Shown here in pieces: positions 42,836 to 50,501 of a stretch of DNA of 64,000 nucleotides; within the stretch, counting starts at the first letter, position 1, and every line of letters begins with the position of its first letter. The stretch covers positions 62,001 to 126,000 of the forward strand of contig NZ_JACLZI010000061.1 in the NCBI RefSeq assembly GCF_014280935.1, given 5' to 3'. The notes below the pieces were generated by a model. It did no database searches, was not told the DNA's origin, and saw only the letters and a program-made list of their open reading frames with translations. This stretch comes from Aquibacillus kalidii. Lineage in GTDB: Bacteria > Bacillota > Bacilli > Bacillales > Amphibacillaceae. A program made the position numbers and the translations under genes.

Positions 42836-42918
42836 AGTGCCTGTCACCACCCGGTTTTTGTCGAATATCGGAAGAGCGCTCGTCCTTTTGTGACAAATTT
42901 CGGGTGGTGACAGGCACC
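42836..42918. repeat. Inverted pair of GTGCC repeats (copies 9 and 10), REPIN-like
   Basis: A plus-strand copy (42836-42864) and a minus-strand copy (42891-42918) face each other across a 26-bp spacer. The outer edges GTGCCTGTCACCACCCG and CGGGTGGTGACAGGCAC can pair into one long hairpin. The left copy begins three bases after the DUF2254 stop. Confidence 0.88.
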
Positions 42919-42971
42919 CTAATCTGTTACTATATAACGAGACATGTATGATGGGTTAAAGGGGGGTTAGT

Positions 42972-43661
42972 GTGAATCCGATTTTGCGTTTGCTATTTGA
43001 TCAGCAGTCTATGCGGAAAGACCAATTGGTCGAGCGATTAAGCATGGACGGTGATGAGTTTGACCATTCAGTAAGACTGTTAACACAACAACAATTAATT
43101 TTGGAAGCCTCACCCAATGTATTTGAGCTTACCCATAAGACAAGAATAGGGATTCAAAAGATTGAGGATATAAAGAACACAAAGGGAAAAACAGTTTTTA
43201 GTGAGGTTCCTAATGAATTACAAAGAGATTTGGAGAAATTGCGAAATAAGGTATCAAAACTTGAAGCGGCATTACGAACAGTTCATGCAGAGAAAGAAGA
43301 ACTAAAGATTGAAGTAGAAGAATTGAGAACAGAAGCAGAAGCTTTAAAAGTGGAAAAGGAAGACTTAATTGAGGCTAATAAAAAGGTCCAGGGGAAACTT
43401 AATAAGATTGCAGAAAGAAACTCCATTAAAGAGAAGCGTGCAGAATTTGATAAGAAAACTGAATCAGTCGATTCGGGAACGGAATCTTATTCACTAGAAG
43501 TAACCCCAATGACAGAGTATGATGAAGATGGAAATGAGTTCACTTCTTATGCTTATAGTGAAGAAACAATAAAAGCGTTTAACCATTTCTGGAGAGAAAA
43601 AGAAGAAGAAAGAAAAGATCAAGAAGAGATAGACAAGATACTTAAGGAAGCACAAGATTAA
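42972..43661 (+). CDS. Uncharacterised protein: winged-helix-like N-terminus and long coiled coil
   Basis: A 229-residue hydrophilic protein. Residues 1-60 (ILRLLFDQQSMRKDQLVERL, EFDHSVRLLTQQQLILEAS) look like a small helix-turn-helix domain; residues about 78-150 are a heptad-rich coiled coil full of Glu and Lys (RDLEKLRNKVSKLEAALRTV). The tail is acidic. The GTG start follows AAAGGGGGG. No membrane segment or signal peptide. It may be a DNA-binding or structural coiled-coil protein; no family recognised. It is flanked by the inverted repeat pair upstream and a terminator downstream. Confidence 0.65.
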   Translation: MNPILRLLFDQQSMRKDQLVERLSMDGDEFDHSVRLLTQQQLILEASPNVFELTHKTRIGIQKIEDIKNTKGKTVFSEVPNELQRDLEKLRNKVSKLEAALRTVHAEKEELKIEVEELRTEAEALKVEKEDLIEANKKVQGKLNKIAERNSIKEKRAEFDKKTESVDSGTESYSLEVTPMTEYDEDGNEFTSYAYSEETIKAFNHFWREKEEERKDQEEIDKILKEAQD

Positions 43662-43713
43662 AAGGTCTTATTACAGTTTAACAACTGATAATAAGGCCTT
43701 TATATTTTCTTTT
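43662..43713 (+). terminator. Terminator of the coiled-coil gene
   Basis: AAGGTCTTATTA pairs with TAATAAGGCCTT, with an inner CAGTT/AACTG pair, followed by TATATTTTCTTTT. Between here and 43863 only a weak GATAGC/GCTATC hairpin (43817-43838) is seen. Confidence 0.75.
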
Positions 43714-43863
43714 AATATCACTGTCTTTATGTAATAAACGATAAGATAGAAGAGTTGGTCACAATAGTTATGAGAAGAAGGATGATAGCTTCTAATAAGA
43801 AAAAATATATTAAAGAGATAGCTGCAATAAAGGCTATCTTTTCTCTTCGTTGGGTGCATCGTT

Positions 43864-43902
43864 GGTGCCTGTCACCACCCGAAATAATTCGGGATTTGTC
43901 GA
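43864..43902 (+). repeat. GTGCCTGTCACC dispersed repeat, copy 11 (+)
   Basis: Core followed by an insertion AAATAATTCGGG before ATTTGTCGAA. It sits just upstream of the bioY operator. Confidence 0.82.
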
Positions 43903-43914
43903 ATATTACTATAA

Positions 43915-43967
43915 TTGTTAACCCTTTTTATATTTAGTTGACAATGGTTGGGGTGGTAGTTTATTCT
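43915..43967 (+). promoter_or_regulatory. BirA operator and promoter of bioY
   Basis: TTGTTAAC (43915-43922), 14 bp, GTTGACAA (43937-43944) fits the bipartite BirA biotin repressor operator of Firmicutes. The right half overlaps the -35 TTGACA (43938); TATTCT at 43962 is the -10 after 18 bp. Confidence 0.8.
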
Positions 43968-43997
43968 ATTTGAAGATAAAACGTAGGGGGGATTAAG

Positions 43998-44573
43998 GTG
44001 AAATTAAAAGCAATCGATATTACTTTAGCAGCAATGTTTGCAGCGCTAATGGCCGTAGGGTCTAACATTACATCATTTATTATTATTGGAGGAGTACCTA
44101 TTACTCTGACAACTTTTCTTTGTGTTATGGCGGGTCTGATTCTGGGAAGTAGGCTTGGTGCTCTTTCTATGACTGTATATACATTAATTGGACTAGTTGG
44201 TGCACCAGTATTTGCTAATTTTACTGGAGGGCCTTCTGTGCTTGTAAAGCCAACATTTGGATTTGTTCTATCTTATATTTTAGTAGCTTATGTTGTCGGT
44301 AAAATAGTAGAAAAGAAGTCATCTAAGAAAATGTTTTTATTCGCAGCGTTGATAGGATTAGTTATTAATTATTTCGTTGGGACGAACTGGATGTATTATG
44401 CGTACAAATTTTGGGCATCAGCACCAGAAGGATTCACCTATAAGATGGCGTGGGCTTGGATGGTGGCACCATTACCAAAGGATATAATATTCACGATTAT
44501 TGCTGGTGTCATGGCACCACGAATTCAAAAAGTTGTATCAAAAAGTTATATAGGTAAAAGGTCAGTAGCATAA
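43998..44573 (+). CDS. bioY: Biotin transporter substrate-binding subunit BioY
   Basis: Membrane S component of an ECF-type biotin importer. Six hydrophobic segments with family motifs: an N-terminal A-x-x-x-A like ITLAAMFAALMAVGSN, GGVPITLTTFLCVMAGLILGSRLGALSM, and GLVGAPVFANFTGGPSVLVKPTFGFVL. The length of 191 is normal. AGGGGGG provides the ribosome site. The BirA operator in its promoter agrees with biotin control. The energising EcfA/EcfT components are not in the window. A dispersed repeat starts three bases after its stop. Confidence 0.95.
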   Translation: MKLKAIDITLAAMFAALMAVGSNITSFIIIGGVPITLTTFLCVMAGLILGSRLGALSMTVYTLIGLVGAPVFANFTGGPSVLVKPTFGFVLSYILVAYVVGKIVEKKSSKKMFLFAALIGLVINYFVGTNWMYYAYKFWASAPEGFTYKMAWAWMVAPLPKDIIFTIIAGVMAPRIQKVVSKSYIGKRSVA

Positions 44574-44576
44574 AAA

Positions 44577-44604
44577 GGTGCCTGTCACCACCCGTATTTC
44601 GTCA
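44577..44604 (+). repeat. GTGCCTGTCACC dispersed repeat, copy 12 (+)
   Basis: Starts three bases after the bioY stop codon; tail TATTTCGTCAG is diverged. Confidence 0.85.
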
Positions 44605-44617
44605 GTAATTATCGCAG

Positions 44618-44968
44618 CTATCTTGCTTCTTTTTTCTGGGAAATATCAAAATAAAGGTGGTGGTGGTTGGCGCAACCTTCGTTAAAGGAATGTTTGCAAT
44701 TTGGACATGTAGAACTACTGTTTAGGTAATCACCAATCGTCAACTCTATCCCACAATTACCACATAAGATAGCTTCTGTATGAAACTCCCTCTGGGGCCA
44801 AACCTGGACATTATGTTTTGTTTCCTCTTCGTGACATTTAATACAAGGATAGTAGGTATCGCAACATTTAAATTTAATAGCAATAATATCTACTTCCTTA
44901 TGGTAATGTTTACAACGAGTCTGGTTATCTACTAAAGCACCCAGAACCTCTTTTCCATGAATAATCAT
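44618..44968 (-). CDS. CHY-type zinc-finger protein
   Basis: A 116-residue cytosolic protein rich in Cys and His with the CHY finger pattern: TRCKHYHKEVDII, KCCDTYYPCIKCH, CGNCGIEL, and CPNCKHSFNEGCANHHHLYF. It should bind several zinc ions. Bacterial members are uncharacterised. ATG 44968 has AGGAGG upstream, and a dispersed repeat lies immediately beyond that ribosome site (44985), so the 5' leader contains it. It converges with bioY, separated by another repeat copy. Confidence 0.85.
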   Translation of the reverse strand: MIIHGKEVLGALVDNQTRCKHYHKEVDIIAIKFKCCDTYYPCIKCHEEETKHNVQVWPQREFHTEAILCGNCGIELTIGDYLNSSSTCPNCKHSFNEGCANHHHLYFDISQKKEAR

Positions 44969-44984
44969 AGTCTTTTCCTCCTAT

Positions 44985-45013
44985 AGTGCCTGTCACCACC
45001 CGGATTTTGTCGA
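44985..45013 (+). repeat. GTGCCTGTCACC dispersed repeat, copy 13 (+)
   Basis: AGTGCCTGTCACCACCCGG plus ATTTTGTCGA, four bases beyond the ribosome site of the minus-strand CHY gene. Confidence 0.85.
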
Positions 45014-45337
45014 TTAGTGGTGTGAGGCTTGTGTTGATTCTTGCTTAAAAAAACACTTCTTGAACGCTTTCTAAAATTTCTGCTTTTTGTTATCCCTTGT
45101 TCTTTTTGGTAAAGATAGAGCTCTGAACTAAGGGAAGCAGCAATAACCATTTTGTTCTAATTGTTAGCTGGTTGCGTTAGTCCAAACTTCTTTTTCCAAT
45201 GTAACAAAAAGATTTTTAATTATGGAATATAATTGTTGGAAAACAGGATTATGATAATGTGTAAATTGCTTTTTTAGCAAAATAGCCTTTCGCACTGGAG
45301 ATAGGGCAGGGTACCCTATTTCGCAAATACTCTCACA

Positions 45338-45579
45338 AAGGAGAATTATGTATTGCACGTTAAGGATAGCGCACCCACCTTTATCGACGAACTAGAAAAA
45401 CAAGCCCTGAAACTGAAACAAGTGAGCATTTCAATTATAATATAAATATGGAACTAGAAGAATTGATCGACTTCATTGATGAGATTCACGATCTATAAAT
45501 CGTCATTAATCGAGAAACTCTTGTCAATTTATTAATTGATAAAGTAAAGAAATCTCCGTTGGAAGGTGCTAGATTTTGA
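45338..45579 (+). pseudogene. Possible decayed recombinase or mobile gene fragment
   Basis: A sequence of short frames in different registers (for example FIDELEKQALKLKQ, MELEELIDFIDEIHDL, then INRETLVNLLIDKV) interrupted by stops. The last two together resemble the C-terminal helices of serine recombinases, where a charged helix is followed by an L-x-x-LIDKI motif. An AAAGGAG site precedes it. The evidence is weak; the rest of 45014-45716 shows no other gene. Confidence 0.25.
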
Positions 45580-45716
45580 CTGGCCAAAGATAAAGCAAGC
45601 TATTGCATCAAAATGTTAAATTAATCGTTGATCTTCAATGCTTTCTCTTAATTCACTTTATTCATTATTATCTACTTGACTTTCACTTTTGATGAAGTAA
45701 AATATAAGTAAATAAA

Positions 45717-45732
45717 AGTAAAATATTTTACT
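45717..45732. promoter_or_regulatory. Candidate LacI-family (GanR-like) operator at its own gene
   Basis: AGTAAAATATTTTACT is a perfect 16-bp palindrome upstream of the LacI-family gene, with more AGTAAA half-sites just before it. Related sites lie upstream of the gan operon (46845, 46866). Confidence 0.6.
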
Positions 45733-45789
45733 ATATAGGTAAGGTGTTCAATTAAAAGAATATTGATTATTGATAATAGGGGGATGAGC

Positions 45790-46782
45790 ATGGCTACTAT
45801 AAAAGAGGTGGCAAAGCAGTCTGGTTATTCAATTACAACTGTGTCACGAGTATTAAATAACGATCCTAATCTCTCTGTTTCAAATGAAACACGAGATAAA
45901 ATCTATGAGGTTGCAGATAAATTGCAATATAAGAAAAAAACAGTAAACCAGCTTGTTAAGAACATTGTATTTCTTTCTTGGTTGACGGACAAGGAAGAAC
46001 TGGAAGATGTTTATTTTAAAAGTATGCGGCTAGAAATTGAAAAGTTAGCGAAAAAAAAGAATATTGAGTTAACAACTTATAAAATTACTGATGGAATTAG
46101 CGCAATTCCTGAAAACATAGAAGGATTTATTGCTGTCGGAACTTTTTCCGATAGGGAATTAGAGTATTTGAGAAATATAACCTCTAATGGGGTGTTTATT
46201 GACGCAACCCCAGACCCGGAGCATTATGATTCGGTAAGACCAGATTTGTCGCAAGTAACAAAGAAAACGATAGATATGTTGATAGACAAAGGTCATACAG
46301 AAATAGGTTTCATTGGTGGCACTTACCATAATCCAAATACGGATGAAGATGAAAGTGATATCCGGGAACGAGTGTTTCGAAGATATATGGATGGAAAGGG
46401 GATCCTGAAGGAAGAATATATATTTATCCACCGAGGATTTTCCGTTGACAATGGGTATCAATTGATGAAACGGGCTATTGAAGAATTAGGTGACAATTTA
46501 CCGACAGCCTTTTTTACTGCAGCTGACCCCATTGCAGTTGGGTGTTTGCAAGCTTTGAATGAAAGTGGAATTGCAATTCCTAGTAGGGTTAGTGTGGTAG
46601 GTATTAATAATATAAGCGTTGCCAAATATGTCTCACCACCACTAACCACATTTGATATTGATATGGAGGAAATGTGCAAAAATGCAATAGACTTACTGTT
46701 AGAAAGAGTAATAGAAAAGCGGACAATTGTAAAAACGTTATACTTGCGCCCTGAATTAGTTATTCGGAAGAGTACAAATTAA
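45790..46782 (+). CDS. ganR: LacI/GalR-family regulator of the galactan operon
   Basis: Repressor with an N-terminal LacI HTH (MATIKEVAKQSGYSITTVSRVLNN in the first 24 residues, then the SVSNETRDKIYEVADKLQY hinge region) and a periplasmic-binding-protein-like effector domain (GFIAVGTFSDRELEYL, DKGHTEIGFIGG, PTAFFTAADPIAVGCLQAL, SRVSVVGINN). ATG 45790 has AGGGGG six bases before. It precedes the gan operon, whose promoter contains the same GTAAA/TTTAC palindromes as its own promoter. The effector is probably a galacto-oligosaccharide, which is inference. Confidence 0.88.
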   Translation: MATIKEVAKQSGYSITTVSRVLNNDPNLSVSNETRDKIYEVADKLQYKKKTVNQLVKNIVFLSWLTDKEELEDVYFKSMRLEIEKLAKKKNIELTTYKITDGISAIPENIEGFIAVGTFSDRELEYLRNITSNGVFIDATPDPEHYDSVRPDLSQVTKKTIDMLIDKGHTEIGFIGGTYHNPNTDEDESDIRERVFRRYMDGKGILKEEYIFIHRGFSVDNGYQLMKRAIEELGDNLPTAFFTAADPIAVGCLQALNESGIAIPSRVSVVGINNISVAKYVSPPLTTFDIDMEEMCKNAIDLLLERVIEKRTIVKTLYLRPELVIRKSTN

Positions 46783-46790
46783 TATTTCGG

Positions 46791-46821
46791 AAAAGAACCT
46801 TGAGTAAAGGTTCTTTTTTTT
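46791..46821 (+). terminator. Terminator of the LacI-family gene
   Basis: AAAAGAACCTT pairs with AAGGTTCTTTT around GAGTA, followed by further T. Confidence 0.88.
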
Positions 46822-46844
46822 ACCAGCATCATAGGTTAACTTTT

Positions 46845-46929
46845 AGTAAATGTTTTACTTATAATAGTAAAATAGTTGTTTACATGTTTTATTGAACGTG
46901 CTATATTATTAAATGTAATAGCGCTTTCA
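46845..46929 (+). promoter_or_regulatory. gan operon promoter with two operators and a cre site
   Basis: AGTAAATGTTTTACT (46845-46859) and GTAAAATAGTTGTTTAC (46867-46883) are GTAAA/TTTAC inverted repeats; the second overlaps the -35 TTTACA (46879). The -10 TATATT (46902) follows after 17 bp. TGTAATAGCGCTTTCA (46914-46929) at the start point matches the CcpA cre consensus, suggesting glucose repression. Confidence 0.72.
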
Positions 46930-46961
46930 TATACAAACATAATTAGAGGGGTGTTTATTAG

Positions 46962-48248
46962 ATGGCAAAGAAGATTAAATTATTTGGGCTTCTAAGTATT
47001 GTTGCATTATTGTTAGCTTTAGTAGCTTGTGGACCACAGGAAGATAGTGAAGGTGATACAGGTAAATCAAATGAGAATTCCGATGGTAATGTTGAATTAC
47101 TAGTTTGGGAAGATATAGAAAAATCTGCCGGTATTGAAGATGCCGTTGCAAAATTTGAAGAAGAACATGAAAATGTAACAGTAAAGGTTGTAGAAAAAGC
47201 TTATGCACAACAAATAGAAGATTTACGACTTGATGGACCTGCTGGTACAGGACCAGATGTACTTACAATGCCTGGTGACCAAATTGGTACTGCGGTGACA
47301 GAAGGATTAATTAAAGAACTTGATGTTAGTGAAGATGTTCAATCTATTTACACAGATGTAGCAATGCAATCACAAACTTACAATGGAAAAGTTTATGGTT
47401 TACCAAAAGCTGTTGAAACAACTGTATTATTTTACAATAAAGACATCGTATCTGAAGATGAATTACCAACTACTTTAGGCGGCTGGTATGATCTATCAAA
47501 AGAATTAACAACTGGGGAAAACTTTGGTTTCTTAGCTTTATTTGACCAAATTTACTATGCGCAAGGTGTAATGAGTGGTTATGGTGGTTACATTTTCGGA
47601 CAAGATGACAATGGTGGATTCGTTGCTAGTGACATTGGCTTAAATAATGAGGGTGCGGTAGAAGGTGCACAAGAAATTCAAAAATTTTATGAAAATGGGC
47701 TTTTCCCAACTGGAATTATCGGCGAACAGGGTATCAACGTTTTAGATTCTTTATTCTCAGAAGGTAAAGCAGCAGCAGTAATTTCTGGTCCATGGAACTT
47801 AGGACCATACAAAGAAGCTGGAATCAACTATGGAGTTGTTAAGCTTCCTGAACTTGCAAACGGAGAAAACATGAGTTCATTTGTTGGAATTAAAAGCTAT
47901 AATGTCAGCACTTACTCTAAGAATGCTGAACTTGCAGAAGAATTTGTTGAATTCATCGCAAATGAAGAAAATTCTAAAACAAGATACGAAGTAACAAATG
48001 AAGTACCAGCTGTAGCTGCATTAGCAGATGATCCGGTTGTAGCAGAAAGTGAAGCGGCTCAAGCTGTAGCGCAACAGTCTCAATTCGCTCAGTTAACTCC
48101 AAACATTCCGGAGATGAATGAAGTTTGGACACCTGCAGATGCTGCGTTACAAACAATTGCAACTGGTAAAGCTGAACCAAAAGAAGCATTAAACCAAGCA
48201 GTTGAAACAATCAAAGGTCAAATTGAAGCCAATCATGGCGGACAATAA
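46962..48248 (+). CDS. ganS: Galacto-oligosaccharide-binding lipoprotein GanS
   Basis: Solute-binding lipoprotein of a CUT1 importer, homologous to GanS (CycB). The signal peptide ends in lipobox LVAC (Cys near residue 23), then an acidic linker, then the binding fold (LLVWEDIEKSAGIEDAVAKF, TGPDVLTMPGDQIG, YGLPKAVETTVLFYNKDI, AAAVISGPWNLGPYKEAGI). The length of 428 is typical. The ribosome site AGAGGGGTG is upstream. First gene of ganS-P-Q-A-B, followed by a stabilising hairpin. The galactan substrate is inferred from the GH42 and GH53 genes. Confidence 0.9.
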   Translation: MAKKIKLFGLLSIVALLLALVACGPQEDSEGDTGKSNENSDGNVELLVWEDIEKSAGIEDAVAKFEEEHENVTVKVVEKAYAQQIEDLRLDGPAGTGPDVLTMPGDQIGTAVTEGLIKELDVSEDVQSIYTDVAMQSQTYNGKVYGLPKAVETTVLFYNKDIVSEDELPTTLGGWYDLSKELTTGENFGFLALFDQIYYAQGVMSGYGGYIFGQDDNGGFVASDIGLNNEGAVEGAQEIQKFYENGLFPTGIIGEQGINVLDSLFSEGKAAAVISGPWNLGPYKEAGINYGVVKLPELANGENMSSFVGIKSYNVSTYSKNAELAEEFVEFIANEENSKTRYEVTNEVPAVAALADDPVVAESEAAQAVAQQSQFAQLTPNIPEMNEVWTPADAALQTIATGKAEPKEALNQAVETIKGQIEANHGGQ

Positions 48249-48270
48249 TAAAAAATCTATCTAACTATGG

Positions 48271-48305
48271 ATGGTGTCAAACGGTAAAGCTATGTTTGGC
48301 ACCAT
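48271..48305 (+). terminator. Intercistronic hairpin ganS-ganP
   Basis: ATGGTGTCAAAC pairs with GTTTGGCACCAT around an 11-base loop. Only a short T run follows, so partial termination or mRNA stabilisation is likely, allowing more binding protein than permease. Confidence 0.65.
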
Positions 48306-48357
48306 TTCCCTTTAAAAGTCGAAAACTATGGTTTCTTATATAAAAGAGGTGAGAGAA

Positions 48358-49611
48358 GTGCAACACCGGACTATAGCAAGTATTTTATCGATCATTCCAG
48401 GTCTAGGACAATTTTACAATAAGCAATGGGTAAAAGGGCTTGTCTTCCTAGGTCTTGGTATTTCATTTTTTGTTGCATTCAAAGATTTATTAAATATGGG
48501 ATTTTGGGGAATTCTCACACTTGGTACGGAGGTGCCACGAGATAACTCTGTATTCTTGATGGCTCAAGGTATAATCGCCATCCTTGTTACAGTTTTAGGG
48601 TTAATTGTTTATTATTTGAATTTCCGTGATGCATATCGCAATGGTCAATTAAGAGATAAGAATATGCGTTTAAACACACTTAAAGAGCAATATCACAATT
48701 TAGTCGAACAAGGATATCCATATGTAGTAAGTGGTCCTTCGATACTTATCTTAGTATTCGCTGTTATTTTCCCAATATTATTTAGTATAGGGGTGGCCTT
48801 TACAAACTATGACTTGTATCACTCGCCTCCTGCTAATTTAGTAGATTGGGTTGGCTTTGATACTTTTGCAAAAATCTTTACGGTTGATATCTGGCGTTCT
48901 ACCTTCTTTGATGTATTAGGATGGACGGTCATTTGGACACTTGTTGCCACTACTTTACAAGTTGGTATTGGTATTTTAATGGCGGTTATTGTCAACCAAA
49001 AAGAAATTCGCTTTAAAAGGTTGTTCAGAACGGTACTTGTTTTACCTTGGGCTGTGCCTGGTTTCGTAACGATATTAATCTTTGCTGGTCTATTTAATGA
49101 TAGTTTTGGTGCTATTAATAATGATGTTTTAGCTTTCTTTGGAATTGATCCGATTCCTTGGATGACAAATGCAGCTTGGTCTAAACTTGCGCTTATTATG
49201 ATGCAGGGGTGGTTAGGATTTCCTTATATATTCCTTGTAACTACAGGTGTCTTGCAGTCTATTCCTGATGATTTATACGAAGCAGCTACGATTGATGGAG
49301 CGTCAATTTTTGCGAAGTTTAGACATATTACGATGCCAATGATTTTATTAGCGATTGCGCCAATTATTATTACGCAATATACGTTTAACTTTAACAACTT
49401 TAACATTATATATTTGTTTAACGGTGGAGGACCTGCAATGCCAGGATCGACAGCTGGTGGAACAGATATCTTAGTATCTTGGATTTATAAATTGACTATG
49501 CAATCTAGCCAATATTCATTAGCTGCTGCATTAACTATTTTGTTATCTGTATTTGTCATTGCAATCGCATTATGGCAATTCAGACGAACAAATTCATTTA
49601 AGGAGGAGTAA
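48358..49611 (+). CDS. ganP: Galacto-oligosaccharide ABC permease GanP
   Basis: MalF-type permease of the CUT1 family. It has two extra N-terminal helices (IASILSIIPGLGQFYNKQW, then MAQGIIAILVTVLGLIVYYL) before the six-helix core, as in GanP/MalF. The EAA loop is EAATIDGASIFAKFRHITMP. GTG 48358 has AGAGGTGAG at proper spacing; the ATG at 48328 lies before this site. The length of 417 matches the family. Followed six bases later by ganQ. Needs an ATPase (MsmX-like) from elsewhere. Confidence 0.92.
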   Translation: MQHRTIASILSIIPGLGQFYNKQWVKGLVFLGLGISFFVAFKDLLNMGFWGILTLGTEVPRDNSVFLMAQGIIAILVTVLGLIVYYLNFRDAYRNGQLRDKNMRLNTLKEQYHNLVEQGYPYVVSGPSILILVFAVIFPILFSIGVAFTNYDLYHSPPANLVDWVGFDTFAKIFTVDIWRSTFFDVLGWTVIWTLVATTLQVGIGILMAVIVNQKEIRFKRLFRTVLVLPWAVPGFVTILIFAGLFNDSFGAINNDVLAFFGIDPIPWMTNAAWSKLALIMMQGWLGFPYIFLVTTGVLQSIPDDLYEAATIDGASIFAKFRHITMPMILLAIAPIIITQYTFNFNNFNIIYLFNGGGPAMPGSTAGGTDILVSWIYKLTMQSSQYSLAAALTILLSVFVIAIALWQFRRTNSFKEE

Positions 49612-49616
49612 GAGAT

Positions 49617-50468
49617 ATGGTAACAGACATAAAGAAAAATAGATTTTATCGACTCTTTGCCTCTTACTTTATTTTAATCTTTATGATGGTAATTATTATT
49701 TATCCTTTACTTTGGACAGTGGGTGCAAGCTTTAATCCGGGTAATAGTTTGATTAGTACATCCATAATTCCTGATAAACCAACATTAAACCATTACAAAG
49801 AGTTATTTGCAGGCAAGGAAAGCCTTCAGTATGGCCAATGGTATATGAATTCAATAAAAATAAGTGTATTAACTATGATTGGCACAGTAATTAGTGTGTC
49901 ATTTACAGCTTATGCTTTTTCAAGATTTCGCTTTGCGGGTCGGAAAAATGGCTTGATTCTATTTTTATTACTACAAATGATTCCACAGTTTTCGGCTTTA
50001 ATTGCCCTATTTGTATTAGCGCAAATTCTTGGGCTTATGAATAGTCACTGGTTGTTAATCTTCCTTTACATTGGTGGTCAAATTCCGATGTGTACGTATC
50101 TAATGAAGGGATATATTGATTCGATTCCTATGTCATTGGATGAGAGTGCAAGAATTGATGGGGCAAGTAACACAAGGATCTTCTTCCAAATTATTATGCC
50201 GTTATCAAGACCGATGATTGCTGTTGTTGCTATGAACGGATTCATAATTCCGCTTGCAGATTTCGTTTTAGCTTCAACAATACTAAGAACCCCTGAATCT
50301 TATACATTGCCGATAGGTCTTTACAATTTAGTTAATGATGTAATGGGTGCGAGTTATACAACGTTCGCTGCAGGTGCAATCCTAATCAGTATTCCGATTG
50401 CCCTTGTATTTGTTCTACTGCAAAAGAACTTTGTATCTGGATTAACAGCGGGTGGTACAAAAGGATAA
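49617..50468 (+). CDS. ganQ: Galacto-oligosaccharide ABC permease GanQ
   Basis: MalG-type partner of ganP with six helices. The EAA loop reads DESARIDGASNTRIFFQIIMP and the C-terminus is LQKNFVSGLTAGGTKG, the usual MalG ending that inserts toward the substrate path. AGGAGGAG six to nine bases before ATG. Five intercistronic bases separate it from ganP, so the two permeases are made together. The operon continues with the beta-galactosidase 33 bp downstream. Confidence 0.93.
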   Translation: MVTDIKKNRFYRLFASYFILIFMMVIIIYPLLWTVGASFNPGNSLISTSIIPDKPTLNHYKELFAGKESLQYGQWYMNSIKISVLTMIGTVISVSFTAYAFSRFRFAGRKNGLILFLLLQMIPQFSALIALFVLAQILGLMNSHWLLIFLYIGGQIPMCTYLMKGYIDSIPMSLDESARIDGASNTRIFFQIIMPLSRPMIAVVAMNGFIIPLADFVLASTILRTPESYTLPIGLYNLVNDVMGASYTTFAAGAILISIPIALVFVLLQKNFVSGLTAGGTKG

Positions 50469-50501
50469 GCTTTAAAAACAATGATTTAAGAGGAGAGTAT
50501 T

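Noticed and set aside
43755..43937. 60-codon plus-strand frame after the coiled-coil gene
   Set aside because: It runs through a hairpin and a repeat copy, ends in the bioY operator, and has no ribosome site.
45164..45358. 64-codon minus-strand frame in the gap before the LacI gene
   Set aside because: No ribosome site, no recognisable domain, and atypical composition for a coding gene.
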